Assembly: GCA_016874095.1 (NCBI GenBank)
Contig: VGVH01000001.1
Location: 62,001-126,000 of the forward strand
Source: Gammaproteobacteria bacterium
Lineage (GTDB): Bacteria > Pseudomonadota > Gammaproteobacteria > Steroidobacterales > GCA-2729495
Direction of reading: 5' to 3'
DNA length: 64,000 nt
Below are positions 54,313 through 63,815 of the stretch, one piece after another. Made by a program: the position numbers and the translations under genes. Under the pieces are notes generated by a model, which did no database searches, was not told where the DNA came from, and worked only from the letters and a program-made list of their open reading frames with translations. Within the stretch, counting starts at the first letter, position 1. Each line of letters opens with the position of its first letter.

Positions 54313-54972
54313 ATGTCCTTCATACTCGACGCTCTGCGAAAGAGCGAAACCGACCGGCAGCGTCAGAACAGCCCTGGCCTCGTCGATGCCGGCATCCGGC
54401 CGCCGCTGCAGCGGCGCGCCTGGGTGGCGCCGCTGCTGATCGTGGTGCTGCTCGCCAACGCAGGCCTGCTTGCCTGGATCTCACTGCAGCCCGACAGCAA
54501 TGCCCAGGCGCCCACCGAAGCAGCGCCACCCGTTGCCACCGGTCAGCCGGCCGTTCCCGCGACCCCGGTCTCCGGGCGTTCGCTCGCCGAAACGGCTGGC
54601 CTCGCCGAGCCGGAAGACGGGCCCTGGGACACGATGGCGGATATGCCAGCGGTAGTGGAAGAGGACCCGGTGGTCGAGCAGCTTGGGCCTGGTGTTGCCG
54701 CTACGACGGAAGCTCCGCCGCCTGACAGCGGCGTGCAGGACTCCCTGCCGACAGCACGGCAGCTCATGGACAGCGGCCTGCTGTCGGGCCAGGCATTGCA
54801 CCTCGATATCCACGTCTACCACAGCGCTCCAGCCGAGCGTTTCGTGTTCGTGAACATGCGGCGGCTTGGGGAAGGCGATGAGCTGCCGGAGGGCGGCCGG
54901 ATCGAGGAGATCACGCCCGAGGGCGTCGTCGTCGACAAGAACGGCCAGCGTTTCCTGCTGACGCGCGACTGA
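54313..54972 (+). CDS. exeB: ExeB/GspB general secretion pathway protein
   Basis: Predicted 219 aa. SFILDALRKSETDRQRQ is the cytoplasmic N-terminal signature, then a single membrane helix (~36-55, PLLIVVLLANAGLLAWI), a Pro/Ala-rich spacer and a C-terminal GspB domain with LDIHVYHSAPAERFVFVNMR. It pairs with ExeA in secretin assembly. Confidence 0.9.
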   Translation: MSFILDALRKSETDRQRQNSPGLVDAGIRPPLQRRAWVAPLLIVVLLANAGLLAWISLQPDSNAQAPTEAAPPVATGQPAVPATPVSGRSLAETAGLAEPEDGPWDTMADMPAVVEEDPVVEQLGPGVAATTEAPPPDSGVQDSLPTARQLMDSGLLSGQALHLDIHVYHSAPAERFVFVNMRRLGEGDELPEGGRIEEITPEGVVVDKNGQRFLLTRD

Positions 54973-54987
54973 AGGAAAGATCATCTC

Positions 54988-56853
54988 TTGACGCCCCTCA
55001 GGCCGGACCGAAAGCGCGACATGACCGGCAAGCTCACGCGCATCGATGGGCTGCATCTGCGCTTCGCGCTGCGCTCGGGCATCGCGAGAGTTCTTTCCGC
55101 CACCGGCCTGCTCAACAAGATCAACGTCTATCCCGTTCCAGACGGCGACACTGGCACCAACCTGTCGATGACGCTGACGGCCGTCGACCAGGCGCTGGCG
55201 CGTTCCGAGAGCCGCAGCGCTGGCGAGGTGCTTGCTGTCGCCGCCGACGCCGCGGTGGACGGCGCGCGCGGCAATTCGGGCGCGATCATGGCGGAGTTCC
55301 TGCAGGGACTCGCTGATGGCACCAGCGCGAGGCGACGGGTGAATACGTCCGAACTCGCGCTGGCCTTCGCCAGCGCTGACCGCTACGCGCGCGGCGCGCT
55401 GGATACGCCGAAGGAAGGCACCATACTCACCGCGATTTCTGCCGTGGCGTCGAGCCTCACGCGCGGAGTTCGGTCGCACGGCGAGGACTTCCGCAAGGTG
55501 CTGCCCGCGGCGATCGAGGTTTTGCGCGAGGCCGTGGACCGGACGCGCGACACGCTGCCCGAGATGCGCAAGGCGGGTGTGGTGGACGCCGGTGCCAAGG
55601 GCTTCCTGCTGCTCATGGAGGGCGTCGTGGACGCAGCCATGGGCCGGCCGGAAGCTGCAACCGCCGCCACTGAGGAAGTCGTGGTTGCGGTCGTACCGCC
55701 GGAAGCCGGCGACGTCAACACCGGTGAGTTCCGCTTCTGCACGGAGTGCATCATCAGGGGCGGCGGGATCGATCGGCGCAAGCTGCGCGACGAACTTGCC
55801 GCATTGGGCAACAGCCTGGTCGTTGCCAACAGCCGCGACAAGGTGAAGGTGCACATCCACGCCCGCGAACCCGCAGCCGTGTTCGAGCTGGCGGCACGAT
55901 ACGGGGTCGTAGGCGGCCAGAAAGCCGAGGACATGACACGCCAGGCACACGCCCGGGTCGCAACCGAGCGCAGCGCGGTCGTCGTCACCGATTCGGGCGC
56001 CGACCTGCCGGACGAGGTCATCGATGAACTCGGCATCCACACGGTGCCGCTGCGCCTGCATTTCGCGGACCGGACTTTTCTCGACAAGGTGAGCATGGGA
56101 TCGGCCGAATTCCTGCGCGAAGTCGCCCGCAGCGAACACCATCCCAAGACCTCGCAGCCTGCGCCCGGCGATTTGCGGCGCGTGTATGAATTCCTTGCGT
56201 CCCACTACGAACACGTGATCGCGATCAGCCTGCTCGGCCGCGTCAGCGGAACGTTGCAGGCCTCGCGGATGGCGGCACGACGCAGCTCGGACCCCGGCCG
56301 CGTGACCGTGATCGACAGCCTGAATATTTCCGCCGGACAGGGGCTCGTGGTTATGTATGCAGCCGAGTGCGCGCGAGCAGGGCTCACGCCGACGCAGATT
56401 GCGAGCGCGGTCCAGGACGCCGCCAGACGCACGACAACCTGGGGCATGGTGACCGACCTCAGCTGGGTCTCGCGCGGTGGCCGCCTGCCGAAGGCGATCG
56501 GCTGGCTGGCGCGCACCTTGCCGATCGCGCCGGTGCTGCGCATCGGCGGGGGCAGCCTCGGCCTCGCCGGTATCGCGAGGCGCGGCGCCGACCCGGTGCG
56601 CACGCTTGCCGGCTATGCTTCCCGCTTCGCCGTCGGCGGTGTTCGCCACCGATTCATGATTGCCCATGCAGGCGTGCCCGACCAGGCTCGCGCACTGCGG
56701 TCCACGATTCTTGAGCGGGTGCCGGGCAGCGATGCGTGGGTGACCGAACTCGGCGCAGCGGCAAGTGTTCACGGCGGGCCCGGAACGCTCGCGATAGCTG
56801 CACAGCCGTTTACGCCTGCACAGCCAGACGGCCGATCGGGAGATCACAGGTGA
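54988..56853 (+). CDS. Fused fatty acid kinase-like protein (DAK2/FakA plus DegV/FakB)
   Basis: Predicted 621 aa from TTG 54988 (AAGGA 11 bases upstream); ATG 55021 is an alternative. Residues ~15-220 are a DAK2/DhaL kinase domain with VPDGDTGTN (51-58) and GARGNSGAIMAEFLQG; ~230-320 match the YloV/FakA C-terminal domain (FCTECIIRG). From ~329 to the end is a DegV fold with VVTDSGADLPDEV and SGTLQASRMAA, the fatty-acid binder FakB. In Firmicutes FakA and FakB are separate proteins that phosphorylate exogenous fatty acids. A single chain would keep carrier and kinase together. The stop overlaps the UbiD-like start (GTGA). Confidence 0.88.
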   Translation: MTPLRPDRKRDMTGKLTRIDGLHLRFALRSGIARVLSATGLLNKINVYPVPDGDTGTNLSMTLTAVDQALARSESRSAGEVLAVAADAAVDGARGNSGAIMAEFLQGLADGTSARRRVNTSELALAFASADRYARGALDTPKEGTILTAISAVASSLTRGVRSHGEDFRKVLPAAIEVLREAVDRTRDTLPEMRKAGVVDAGAKGFLLLMEGVVDAAMGRPEAATAATEEVVVAVVPPEAGDVNTGEFRFCTECIIRGGGIDRRKLRDELAALGNSLVVANSRDKVKVHIHAREPAAVFELAARYGVVGGQKAEDMTRQAHARVATERSAVVVTDSGADLPDEVIDELGIHTVPLRLHFADRTFLDKVSMGSAEFLREVARSEHHPKTSQPAPGDLRRVYEFLASHYEHVIAISLLGRVSGTLQASRMAARRSSDPGRVTVIDSLNISAGQGLVVMYAAECARAGLTPTQIASAVQDAARRTTTWGMVTDLSWVSRGGRLPKAIGWLARTLPIAPVLRIGGGSLGLAGIARRGADPVRTLAGYASRFAVGGVRHRFMIAHAGVPDQARALRSTILERVPGSDAWVTELGAAASVHGGPGTLAIAAQPFTPAQPDGRSGDHR

Positions 56854-58487
56854 ATGAGCCGAAAAACCGGGACTCAGTGACGCGTCGCAGTCTCGTGGCA
56901 GCCACCGGCCTGGCTGCCGCCGGACTGATCACCCACGGCAATGCGCAAGCTGGGGTCAGCCGCCTCAGCGGCATCGCGCCGCCGAAAGGCGGTCGCCATG
57001 TTCCGCCATTCCGGAGCATGCGCGATTGGCTCGACGCGATGGAGGCATGGGGTCTTCTGGTGCGGTTCAAGGATGTCGACCAGGACGCGTGGGAAGCGAC
57101 GGCGATCATGTACCACCTGGTCGATCTCTACGGCTCCTACGGCGCTCCCGTGGTGCTCTACGAGAACCTGAAGATCGGAGGCAAGTGGTTCAAGGGTCAG
57201 GTCGTCGGCAACTATCAGGGACACTGGCACCAGGAAGCCATCTTGTGGGGCCTGGAGCCGGATCTTGTCGACCCGCGGAATTCCTATCGCACCGGGCTCG
57301 CGCACATGGTGAAGCTCCTGCAGGCGAACGGCGGGGATTACCCACAGATCCCGCCGCTGGTTGTTCCAAGGGAGAAAGCCCCCTGCAAAGAAGTCGTCAT
57401 CGAGGGCGACGCGATCGATGTCACGGCATTTCCCTTCATCCAGGGGAATCCCGGCGATGCAGGACGCTACATCAATACCGCGTCTACCTTCAGCTACGAC
57501 CCCGAGTGGAAGCAGAACTTCGGCACCTATCGATGCCAGATCCTCGGGCCGCGCCTCATTCATCTCAACTCGGAACCCAATCAGACCGGCAACGCCATGT
57601 TCCGGCGCGCCCGCGAGCGCGGCGAGAAGTCCATCCGGATCGCGTTGGTCCTCGGCCAGGACCCCGTTACCTGGCTGGTGAGCGGATCACGTGTGCCGAT
57701 TTCACCGAAAAAGCCCGTTGACGAACTCGCCTACGTGGGCGGTCTTCGCGGCGCGGCGCTCGAGGTCGTGAAAGCAGACCTCAGCGACCTGCTGATCCCG
57801 GCGCATTGCGAGATGGTCATCGAGGGTGATATCGACCTGACCGAATGGGTCGCCGAAGGGCCTTACCACGAAACTTACGGTTACCTCGGTAATCGCAATA
57901 CCGATCGTTTCCGGTTCACGGTGATGCGCATCACGCATCGCCGGAATCCGCTGGTAATGAACAGCTTTACGAGCATCGCCGGTGGTTTCTGCAAAGCGCC
58001 GATGGATGCCTATTCGGATGTGCTCTGGAAACAGCGCTACCCCCAGATCAACCAGATCTTCTACCACGATGAGGCGAAGGGAATCACCTTCATCAGCATC
58101 CGCAAGGACAGGCCGCGGCTTGGCCTGGAAATCGCGAAAGCCTATAGCGAGCGCTCGCTGATCGCGAAGCTCGTCGTGGTGGTTGACGACGATCTCGACG
58201 TCATGAACCAGTCCGAGATGCTCGTGGCGCTCGGCAGCCGCTGGCAACCCGGCACGGCAAGCGAAATCTATCCGTCGAAGCCTGCGTCGTTTTTCGAACC
58301 GAGTTCGCCCGACGGCAAGACGACGAGCAAGATCGCCATCGATGCGACCATGCAGTGGCCCGAGGAAGGTGGACCCGCGGAGTTTCCGGCTCTGAACCGG
58401 AACCTGTTCGACCGGTCGGCGGCGTCAGATGTCTACGCGAAAGTTCTTGCCAAGTGGCCTGATCAACTGACACGAAAGCCCTGGTGA
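56850..58487 (+). CDS. UbiD family decarboxylase with Tat-like signal peptide
   Basis: Predicted 545 aa from GTG 56850, which overlaps the upstream stop and has GGGAG before it. Core UbiD (prenylated-FMN decarboxylase) segments are clear: [46 protein letters not shown] and [12 protein letters not shown]. The first 34 residues look like a twin-arginine signal: [18 protein letters not shown], Arg12-Arg13, ending in AQA. UbiD enzymes are normally cytoplasmic with a UbiX-made cofactor, so export of a folded holoenzyme by Tat is suggested. It removes or adds a carboxyl group on aromatic or unsaturated acids; substrate unknown. No ubiX is in the window. Confidence 0.9.
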   Translation: MNEPKNRDSVTRRSLVAATGLAAAGLITHGNAQAGVSRLSGIAPPKGGRHVPPFRSMRDWLDAMEAWGLLVRFKDVDQDAWEATAIMYHLVDLYGSYGAPVVLYENLKIGGKWFKGQVVGNYQGHWHQEAILWGLEPDLVDPRNSYRTGLAHMVKLLQANGGDYPQIPPLVVPREKAPCKEVVIEGDAIDVTAFPFIQGNPGDAGRYINTASTFSYDPEWKQNFGTYRCQILGPRLIHLNSEPNQTGNAMFRRARERGEKSIRIALVLGQDPVTWLVSGSRVPISPKKPVDELAYVGGLRGAALEVVKADLSDLLIPAHCEMVIEGDIDLTEWVAEGPYHETYGYLGNRNTDRFRFTVMRITHRRNPLVMNSFTSIAGGFCKAPMDAYSDVLWKQRYPQINQIFYHDEAKGITFISIRKDRPRLGLEIAKAYSERSLIAKLVVVVDDDLDVMNQSEMLVALGSRWQPGTASEIYPSKPASFFEPSSPDGKTTSKIAIDATMQWPEEGGPAEFPALNRNLFDRSAASDVYAKVLAKWPDQLTRKPW

Positions 58488-58500
58488 GGCAGGGGCAACC

Positions 58501-59160
58501 ATGATCGATCTCTACACCGCGTCGACCCCGAACGGCTGGAAAATCTCGGTCATGCTCGAGGAGATCAGGATGCCGTACACGGTCATCCCGGTCGACCTGG
58601 GGAAACTCGAGCAGAAACAGCCGGCCTTCCTGGCGATCAACCCCAACGGCCGCATCCCGGCCATAGTCGATCGCTCGAACGGCGACTTCGCGGTGTTCGA
58701 GTCCGGCGCGATCATGATCTACCTGGCGAAGAAGTCCGGGAAGCTGCTGCCCCGCGACGACAAGGGCGAGTCGCAGGTGATCCAGTGGCTCATGTTCCAG
58801 ATGGGCGGCATCGGACCGATGATGGGCCAGGCGAACGTCTTCTATCGCTACTTCCCCGAGAAAATCCAGCCCGCGATCGACCGCTACCAGAACGAGGGGC
58901 GCAGGCTCTTCGAAGTGCTCAACGGCCGGCTCGCCGGGCGCGCCTACCTCTGCGACGAACTGAGCATCGCCGACATCGCCAATTGGTGCTGGGTGCGGAT
59001 CCACAAGTGGAGCGGAATCAGCGTGGATGGACTCGACCACCTGCAGGCGTGGATCGACCGGCTCGCCGCGCGCCCTGCATTCCAGCGCGGCATCGCCGTG
59101 CCGGTGTCTATCGACTACGAGCAGATCCGCCAGACCGCGCAGACCATGGTCCAGCGCTGA
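58501..59160 (+). CDS. Glutathione S-transferase (YfcG/Ure2-like)
   Basis: Predicted 219 aa. [27 protein letters not shown] and [19 protein letters not shown] are typical of the nu-class/YfcG group, whose E. coli member reduces disulfides with glutathione. C-terminal helix motif [13 protein letters not shown] is intact. It follows the UbiD-like gene by 13 bases, so joint action on an electrophilic substrate is possible. Confidence 0.92.
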   Translation: MIDLYTASTPNGWKISVMLEEIRMPYTVIPVDLGKLEQKQPAFLAINPNGRIPAIVDRSNGDFAVFESGAIMIYLAKKSGKLLPRDDKGESQVIQWLMFQMGGIGPMMGQANVFYRYFPEKIQPAIDRYQNEGRRLFEVLNGRLAGRAYLCDELSIADIANWCWVRIHKWSGISVDGLDHLQAWIDRLAARPAFQRGIAVPVSIDYEQIRQTAQTMVQR

Positions 59161-59180
59161 GCGACGGGACCGCAGCAGAA

Positions 59181-60056
59181 ATGAAATCTGCAGACATCGC
59201 CAGGTTTTTGGCGCTCGCTGTCCTGTTCAGCCTGTCGTTCCTTTTCATGCGCGTGGCGTCACCGCAATTTGGAGCACTGGTGACGACGGAGCTCCGCGTG
59301 CTGATCGCCGGACTGGCGCTCACCGGCGTCGTGCTCGCAACACGACGGCCCCTGTTGCTGCGCGAACACTGGCGTGGCTTCCTGGCGGTCGGCGCACTCA
59401 ACGCCGGTATCCCGTTCGCGCTCTTCGCCTACGCGGCACTGCACATTCCGACAGGCTACTCGGCGATCCTGAATTCCCTCATGCCGATATTCGCCGCGAC
59501 ATTCTCCGCATTCATGCTCGATGAGAAACTCACCTGGCGGGTATTCGTGGGCGCGGCAGTTGGCGCAGCCGGTGCGGCCCTGCTCGTGCAGCGCGGGCCG
59601 GTCGAGGTGCACACGGAAGTTCTGCTCGGGGCGCTCGCCTGCGTGCTGGCGATCACCTGCTACGGTTTCAGCGCCGCCTACACCAAGAAGTACCTAGCCG
59701 GCCTGCCCGCACACGGTGCGGCAGCTAGCACGCTGCTGCTTGCTGCCGTCCTGCTCGCTCCGCTTGCCGCCGTAAGCCTGCCTGCGACCGTGCCATCGCT
59801 CAAGGCCTGGCTCGCCGTCAGCGGGCTCGCGATCTTCTCCACGGCGCTGGCGTTTATCCTGTACTACCAGCTGATGCAGGCGGCAGGCGCAACGCAGGTC
59901 GCCGCCGTCACGTTCCTGCTGCCCGCCTTCGGCATGCTCTGGGGCTGGATATTCCTCGGCGAGCCGATCACGCTCGCGATGATCGCGGGCTTCCTGCTCG
60001 CCGCCTCCGCGGCGGGACTCGTGCTCGCGATCGGTCCGTTCCGCCGGCGCAGCTGA
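59181..60056 (+). CDS. EamA/DMT family permease
   Basis: Predicted 291 aa from ATG 59181. Ten hydrophobic helices form two EamA repeats, with YSAILNSLMPIFAATFSAFM and VTFLLPAFGMLWGWIFLGEP as the repeat signatures. Members export amino acids, metabolites or drugs. It is the last gene of the FakAB-like to GST run. Confidence 0.92.
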   Translation: MKSADIARFLALAVLFSLSFLFMRVASPQFGALVTTELRVLIAGLALTGVVLATRRPLLLREHWRGFLAVGALNAGIPFALFAYAALHIPTGYSAILNSLMPIFAATFSAFMLDEKLTWRVFVGAAVGAAGAALLVQRGPVEVHTEVLLGALACVLAITCYGFSAAYTKKYLAGLPAHGAAASTLLLAAVLLAPLAAVSLPATVPSLKAWLAVSGLAIFSTALAFILYYQLMQAAGATQVAAVTFLLPAFGMLWGWIFLGEPITLAMIAGFLLAASAAGLVLAIGPFRRRS

Positions 60057-60067
60057 CGCAACGCCGC

Positions 60068-60733
60068 TCAGGCAGCGGTCGACTCGATCAGCTCGGGGCG
60101 ATCGTTCGCCGGACTGTTCACCGCACGACTGACGGCATGCCAGGTCAGCAGGTCATCCGGTGCCGGCCGCAGCAGCGCCGCCAGCACCTCGGCCGGCTGG
60201 CCGGGCTCGAGCCAGGCGCGCAGCGCATCCGGCGGGATGATCACCGGCATGCGCTGGTGCAGCCGGGCAACGACGCGATTGGCAGCGGTCGTCACGATGG
60301 TGCAAGTCTCCAGTGGCGCCTCGCCCTGCGTCCAGCGCTCCCACAGACCGGCAAGCGCCAGCGGCCGGCCATCGGCGGGCGCGATGTAGTGCGGCACCTT
60401 GCCCGTGCCCGGGTCATGCCACTCGTAGAAACCGCTCGCGAGCACGACGCAGCGCCTGCGCCGGAACGCGTTGCGATAGGCAGGCTTCTCTGCCAGCGTC
60501 TCCGCGCGCGCGTTGATCATGCGGTTGCCGATGGCAGCGTCGCGTGCCCACGACGGGACGAGGCCCCAGCGAAACTTCACACCCTCGGGTTCGCCGTTCT
60601 CCCCCGCCCGGATCGCCGCCACGAGCTGTGTCGGCGCACAGTTGTAATGCGGTACGACGTCGAACGGCAGCTTGACGCCGAAAACAGCCAGTACGGCTTC
60701 CTTCGGGGAGTAGAAGGCGAAGCGTCCACACAC
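60068..60733 (-). CDS. yedK: SOS-associated peptidase-like HMCES/YedK protein
   Basis: Predicted 221 aa from GTG 60733, placing the catalytic Cys at residue 2 (MCGRF), as required. YNCAPTQL, RWGLVPSWA, NARAETLAEKPAYRNAF, SGFYEWH and QRMPVII are family motifs. It cross-links to abasic sites in single-stranded DNA to protect them. It converges with the EamA gene. Confidence 0.95.
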   Translation of the reverse strand: MCGRFAFYSPKEAVLAVFGVKLPFDVVPHYNCAPTQLVAAIRAGENGEPEGVKFRWGLVPSWARDAAIGNRMINARAETLAEKPAYRNAFRRRRCVVLASGFYEWHDPGTGKVPHYIAPADGRPLALAGLWERWTQGEAPLETCTIVTTAANRVVARLHQRMPVIIPPDALRAWLEPGQPAEVLAALLRPAPDDLLTWHAVSRAVNSPANDRPELIESTAA

Positions 60734-60753
60734 TGCGTCGATTCACCCCGAAC

Positions 60754-61527
60754 TCAGCTGCGGATGCCAGTGCCGCGCCGGATCAGCCACATGGCAAAGG
60801 CAAACAGCCCCACCGCGAACGCGACGATGATCGCGTAGGCGAAGCCGATGTCGATGTCTGACACGCCGAGCATCCCGTAGCGGAAGGCGTTGACCATGTA
60901 GAGGATCGGGTTGAGAAGCGAGATCTTCTGCGCGAACTCCGGCAGCAGCGCAATGGAATAGAAGACCCCGCCAAGGTAGCTGAGCGGCGCCAGGACGAAC
61001 GACGGTATGATCGATACGTCGTCGAAACTCTTCGCTATTACGGCATTGATCAGACCGCCCAGCGAGAACACAAAGGCCGTCAGGACGATCACCGACAGCG
61101 TGATGAATGGATGCGCCACGTGCAGATCCGTGAAGAACAGCGCCACGACCGTGACCGTCGCCGCGACGGCCAGCCCCCGCACCACGCCGCCGAAGGCGTG
61201 GCCGAGGATGATCGTCCAGTTGGCCATCGGCGCGACGAGCATTTCCTCGAGGTGCCGCTGCATCTTGGCCGCGAAGAACGACGACACGACGTTGCCGTAG
61301 GCGTTGGTGATCACCTGCATCATGATCAGGCCCGGCGCGATGAACTGCGCGTAGTCGAAGCCGTCCATCTTGCCGATGCGCTTGCCGATCAGGTTGCCGA
61401 AGATCAGGAAGTACAGTGCCGTGGTCATCGCCGGCGGCACGATCGTCTGGACCCAGATGCGGAAGACGCGGGTGTATTCCTTGCGCAGCAGCGTCAGCAG
61501 TGCGACGAGCTGTGTGCGCAGGTTCAT
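60754..61527 (-). CDS. ABC-2 type transporter permease (YadH-like)
   Basis: Predicted 257 aa with six hydrophobic segments. VVSSFFAAKMQRHLEEMLVA and SFDDVSIIPSFVLAPLSYLG are typical of the YadH/NodJ group. It forms the membrane part of an exporter with the ATPase encoded 7 bases upstream. Substrate unknown. Confidence 0.93.
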   Translation of the reverse strand: MNLRTQLVALLTLLRKEYTRVFRIWVQTIVPPAMTTALYFLIFGNLIGKRIGKMDGFDYAQFIAPGLIMMQVITNAYGNVVSSFFAAKMQRHLEEMLVAPMANWTIILGHAFGGVVRGLAVAATVTVVALFFTDLHVAHPFITLSVIVLTAFVFSLGGLINAVIAKSFDDVSIIPSFVLAPLSYLGGVFYSIALLPEFAQKISLLNPILYMVNAFRYGMLGVSDIDIGFAYAIIVAFAVGLFAFAMWLIRRGTGIRS

Positions 61528-61534
61528 GCCGGCT

Positions 61535-62455
61535 TCACTCCGCCGGCTCGCGGGCGGTGAGCCGGAGGAACAGCTCCTCGAGGCGGTTTGACTTGTTGCG
61601 CATGCTTACGACGTGCAGGCCGGCAGCCGAGAGTCCGGCGAAAACCTCGTTCAGGTCCTGGTCCTTGGTGACCTCCACCTCGATCTCGTGATCATGCACG
61701 CGCTCGACCGAGTACCCTGACAGGACCGGGGCCGTGGAGATCGCCTCGCGCAGGTTGAGCACAAAGGTCTCGGCATGGAGCTTGCGCAGCACGCTCGCCA
61801 TGTCGTCACGCTCCACGATCTGCCCGTGGTCGATGATGGCGACATGGCGGCAGAGATTCTCGGCCTCCTCTAGGTAGTGGGTCGTCAGGATGATGGTCGT
61901 GCCGGCGGCGTTGATCTCCCGCAGGAATTCCCACATCGAGCGGCGGATCTCGATGTCGACGCCAGCGGTCGGCTCGTCGAGGATGAGGAGCCGCGGCTGG
62001 TGCATCAACGCACGGGCGATCATAAGCCGGCGCTTCATGCCGCCAGACAGCTCGCGCCCGGAATCACGGCGTCGATCCCAGAGCTGCAGCTGCTCGAGGC
62101 AGGCCTCGGCACGCTCGCGCGCCTGCCGGGGCGTCATCCCGTAGAACCCGGCCTGGGTCGTCACGATGTTGTACACCGAGTCCCAGTAGTTGATGTTGAT
62201 TTCCTGCGGCACCACGCCGACGTGTGCCTTTGCCTGCTCGAGAGCGGTGTCGATGCTCGAGCCGAACACCTCGACCGTCCCGGAAGTCTTGGTCACCAGC
62301 GAGGTGACGATGCCGATCAGCGTGGTCTTGCCGGCACCGTTCGGCCCGAGCAGGGCGAAAAAATCGCCTTCAGGCACCTCGAGATCGACACCGCGCAGCG
62401 CCTGTACGCCGTTCGGGTAGGTCTTGACGAGGTTACGAACGGCGAGCGCCAGCAT
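61535..62455 (-). CDS. ABC transporter ATP-binding protein (YadG-like)
   Basis: Predicted 306 aa. Walker A LLGPNGAGKTTLIG, signature ELSGGMKRRLMIARAL, Walker B LLILDEPTAGVD and H-loop LTTHYLEEAE are intact, with a C-terminal DUF4162-like domain. Pairs with the permease. Its start lies 23 bases inside the end of the FlhD-like gene. Confidence 0.95.
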   Translation of the reverse strand: MLALAVRNLVKTYPNGVQALRGVDLEVPEGDFFALLGPNGAGKTTLIGIVTSLVTKTSGTVEVFGSSIDTALEQAKAHVGVVPQEININYWDSVYNIVTTQAGFYGMTPRQARERAEACLEQLQLWDRRRDSGRELSGGMKRRLMIARALMHQPRLLILDEPTAGVDIEIRRSMWEFLREINAAGTTIILTTHYLEEAENLCRHVAIIDHGQIVERDDMASVLRKLHAETFVLNLREAISTAPVLSGYSVERVHDHEIEVEVTKDQDLNEVFAGLSAAGLHVVSMRNKSNRLEELFLRLTAREPAE

Positions 62456-63107
62456 GGCGCGTCATTGTGCATGGCAGCCGGTCGCGAGCCAATGCCACAG
62501 TCCGGGTCGAGTCACAGGACTGGCGTGGTGGCCGTGGCGGACCGACGTCGGTAGTCGCCAGCGGAATCGCTGCAAGCTGCGCGAGACGCATTTCCTCGGC
62601 ATGGCCGTCGCGCGCTGCCCGCACCAGATCCGGCCAGAATCGCGGATGCTCGTGGAAACGTGCCTCCACGCGCCTCAGGTCACCTCGCGCCAGCGCACGC
62701 AGTTCGCCATAGCTCATGTCCGGGGAAATCACGTCGGCAGCAGGCCCGACGCAGAGCACCGCGTGTAGTGAGTCGCGGCGGGCAACCTGCCAGGCATAGG
62801 TGAGCAGCCGCGCGGCAAACACGCGCGAGTCCTCCATCCAGCGCGGATCCGCCGCCACCGGCGGCTCCGCGAGGCGCGTCACACGCAAGCCACGCTCACG
62901 CGCGAGACTGGCCAGCATGCACGGCGTCATCGCCATCGCCTCGAGCTGCGCGGCCGACAGCCTTGCGATGGATTCGATGGTAGGCCTGGCCAGCCCGAAT
63001 GCCGCGCCATGGCCAGCCTCCCGCGCAGCGGCGAGCAGTCCCAGGAACTCGAGATTGAAGTCCCTGATTTCCCGGTAAAACAGCGAATCTGGTGCTTCCC
63101 GTTGCAT
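62433..63107 (-). CDS. FlhD-like transcriptional regulator with C-terminal extension
   Basis: Predicted 224 aa, against 116 for E. coli FlhD. ATG 63107 has GGGAG 8 bases upstream. Residues ~10-75 match FlhD (EIRDFNLEFLGLLAAAREAG, GLARPTIESIARLSAAQLE, as in DINLSYLLLAQ and GINEEMATTLAALTLPQM). The remaining 150 residues, with a YAWQVARRDSLHAV-like helix, have no counterpart I know. FlhD with FlhC is the class-I flagellar master activator in enterics. It faces an FlhC-like gene across a 34-bp palindrome. Confidence 0.75.
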   Translation of the reverse strand: MQREAPDSLFYREIRDFNLEFLGLLAAAREAGHGAAFGLARPTIESIARLSAAQLEAMAMTPCMLASLARERGLRVTRLAEPPVAADPRWMEDSRVFAARLLTYAWQVARRDSLHAVLCVGPAADVISPDMSYGELRALARGDLRRVEARFHEHPRFWPDLVRAARDGHAEEMRLAQLAAIPLATTDVGPPRPPRQSCDSTRTVALARDRLPCTMTRHAGARRS

Positions 63108-63149
63108 TTGTGGTCTCCCCAGCTACCCATCCCCGGCGGGTACTATAGT

Positions 63150-63183
63150 TGCCATATTAGGGAAATTTTTCCCTAATATGGCA
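63150..63183. promoter_or_regulatory. Perfect 34-bp palindrome between FlhD-like and FlhC-like genes
   Basis: Arms TGCCATATTAGGGAAA (63150-63165) and TTTCCCTAATATGGCA (63168-63183) flank a TT centre with full symmetry. TAATAT appears in each arm (63174-63179 on +, 63154-63159 on -), so each gene could have its -10 inside the palindrome, with TTGCCA (63149-63154) a -35 candidate for the + gene at a long 19-base spacing. It lies 59 bases before the FlhC-like ATG and 43 before the FlhD-like ATG. Operator for a symmetric regulator is the most likely role. Confidence 0.7.
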
Positions 63184-63242
63184 GTGAAACATCGAAAAAC
63201 CAGTCATAACAGCCATTTATGGGCATTTCGGAGGGATTTGCG

Positions 63243-63815
63243 ATGCGAGTGACCGACCACCGTTATGCGGGCGAGATCGACCGCTTCGACCTGGCGATCC
63301 GCCTGATTCAGCACGAGGCGCGCACGGGAACGATCCGCAGTTGCACAGGATTCAGCGAAGACCGGATCCGCAAGATCTACGTTTCCTATTTCAAGGCCGG
63401 TGGCATGCGCGGCGTGAAACGCCGCCGCGGCAAGTCGCCCCGGCGCGTCGGCCAATTCATCAATTCAGCGCCGCGACAAATCGAAGCGACGGTGCTGGCC
63501 GGCCTGTTCCTGCTCTGCGACGCCGGGCGTATCGGCGGCAACGGTCGGCTCGAACGCACGACCGATGGCGACCCGGTGGCTCTGGGCCAGCGGCTGTGCC
63601 AGGCCTTCGAGACCTACCAGGGCATGCATCCGGAACCTCGCTGGTCGTTCGAGTGGGCCTGGAATCTGTACCATTCGCTCGTCGAAAGCCGCGAGCTGTA
63701 TTTCGCCAGCTGCGACTCCTGCGCCGGACCTTATGTGCAGGATGCTTTCGCGCTGGATTACCGCCGCTGCCCCTTCTGCGAACTGCGGGACCAGCGACGG
63801 GATCGCCCGAGCTGA
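63243..63815 (+). CDS. FlhC-like transcriptional regulator
   Basis: Predicted 190 aa (E. coli FlhC 192). ATG 63243 has GGAGGG 7 bases upstream. The FlhC helical core is recognisable (FDLAIRLIQHEARTGTI, WAWNLYHSLVESRELYFASC) and the C4 zinc site is CDSC...CPFC, equivalent to SCNCCGG...CSLC in E. coli. A basic insert KRRRGKSPRRVGQF near 60-75 may add DNA contact. Its stop and the next ATG overlap (TGATG). Confidence 0.8.
   Translation: MRVTDHRYAGEIDRFDLAIRLIQHEARTGTIRSCTGFSEDRIRKIYVSYFKAGGMRGVKRRRGKSPRRVGQFINSAPRQIEATVLAGLFLLCDAGRIGGNGRLERTTDGDPVALGQRLCQAFETYQGMHPEPRWSFEWAWNLYHSLVESRELYFASCDSCAGPYVQDAFALDYRRCPFCELRDQRRDRPS

Noticed and set aside
54481-56847. A 788-codon minus-strand frame across exeB and the FakAB-like gene
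   Set aside because: Same reason: antisense to well-supported genes and no domain signal.
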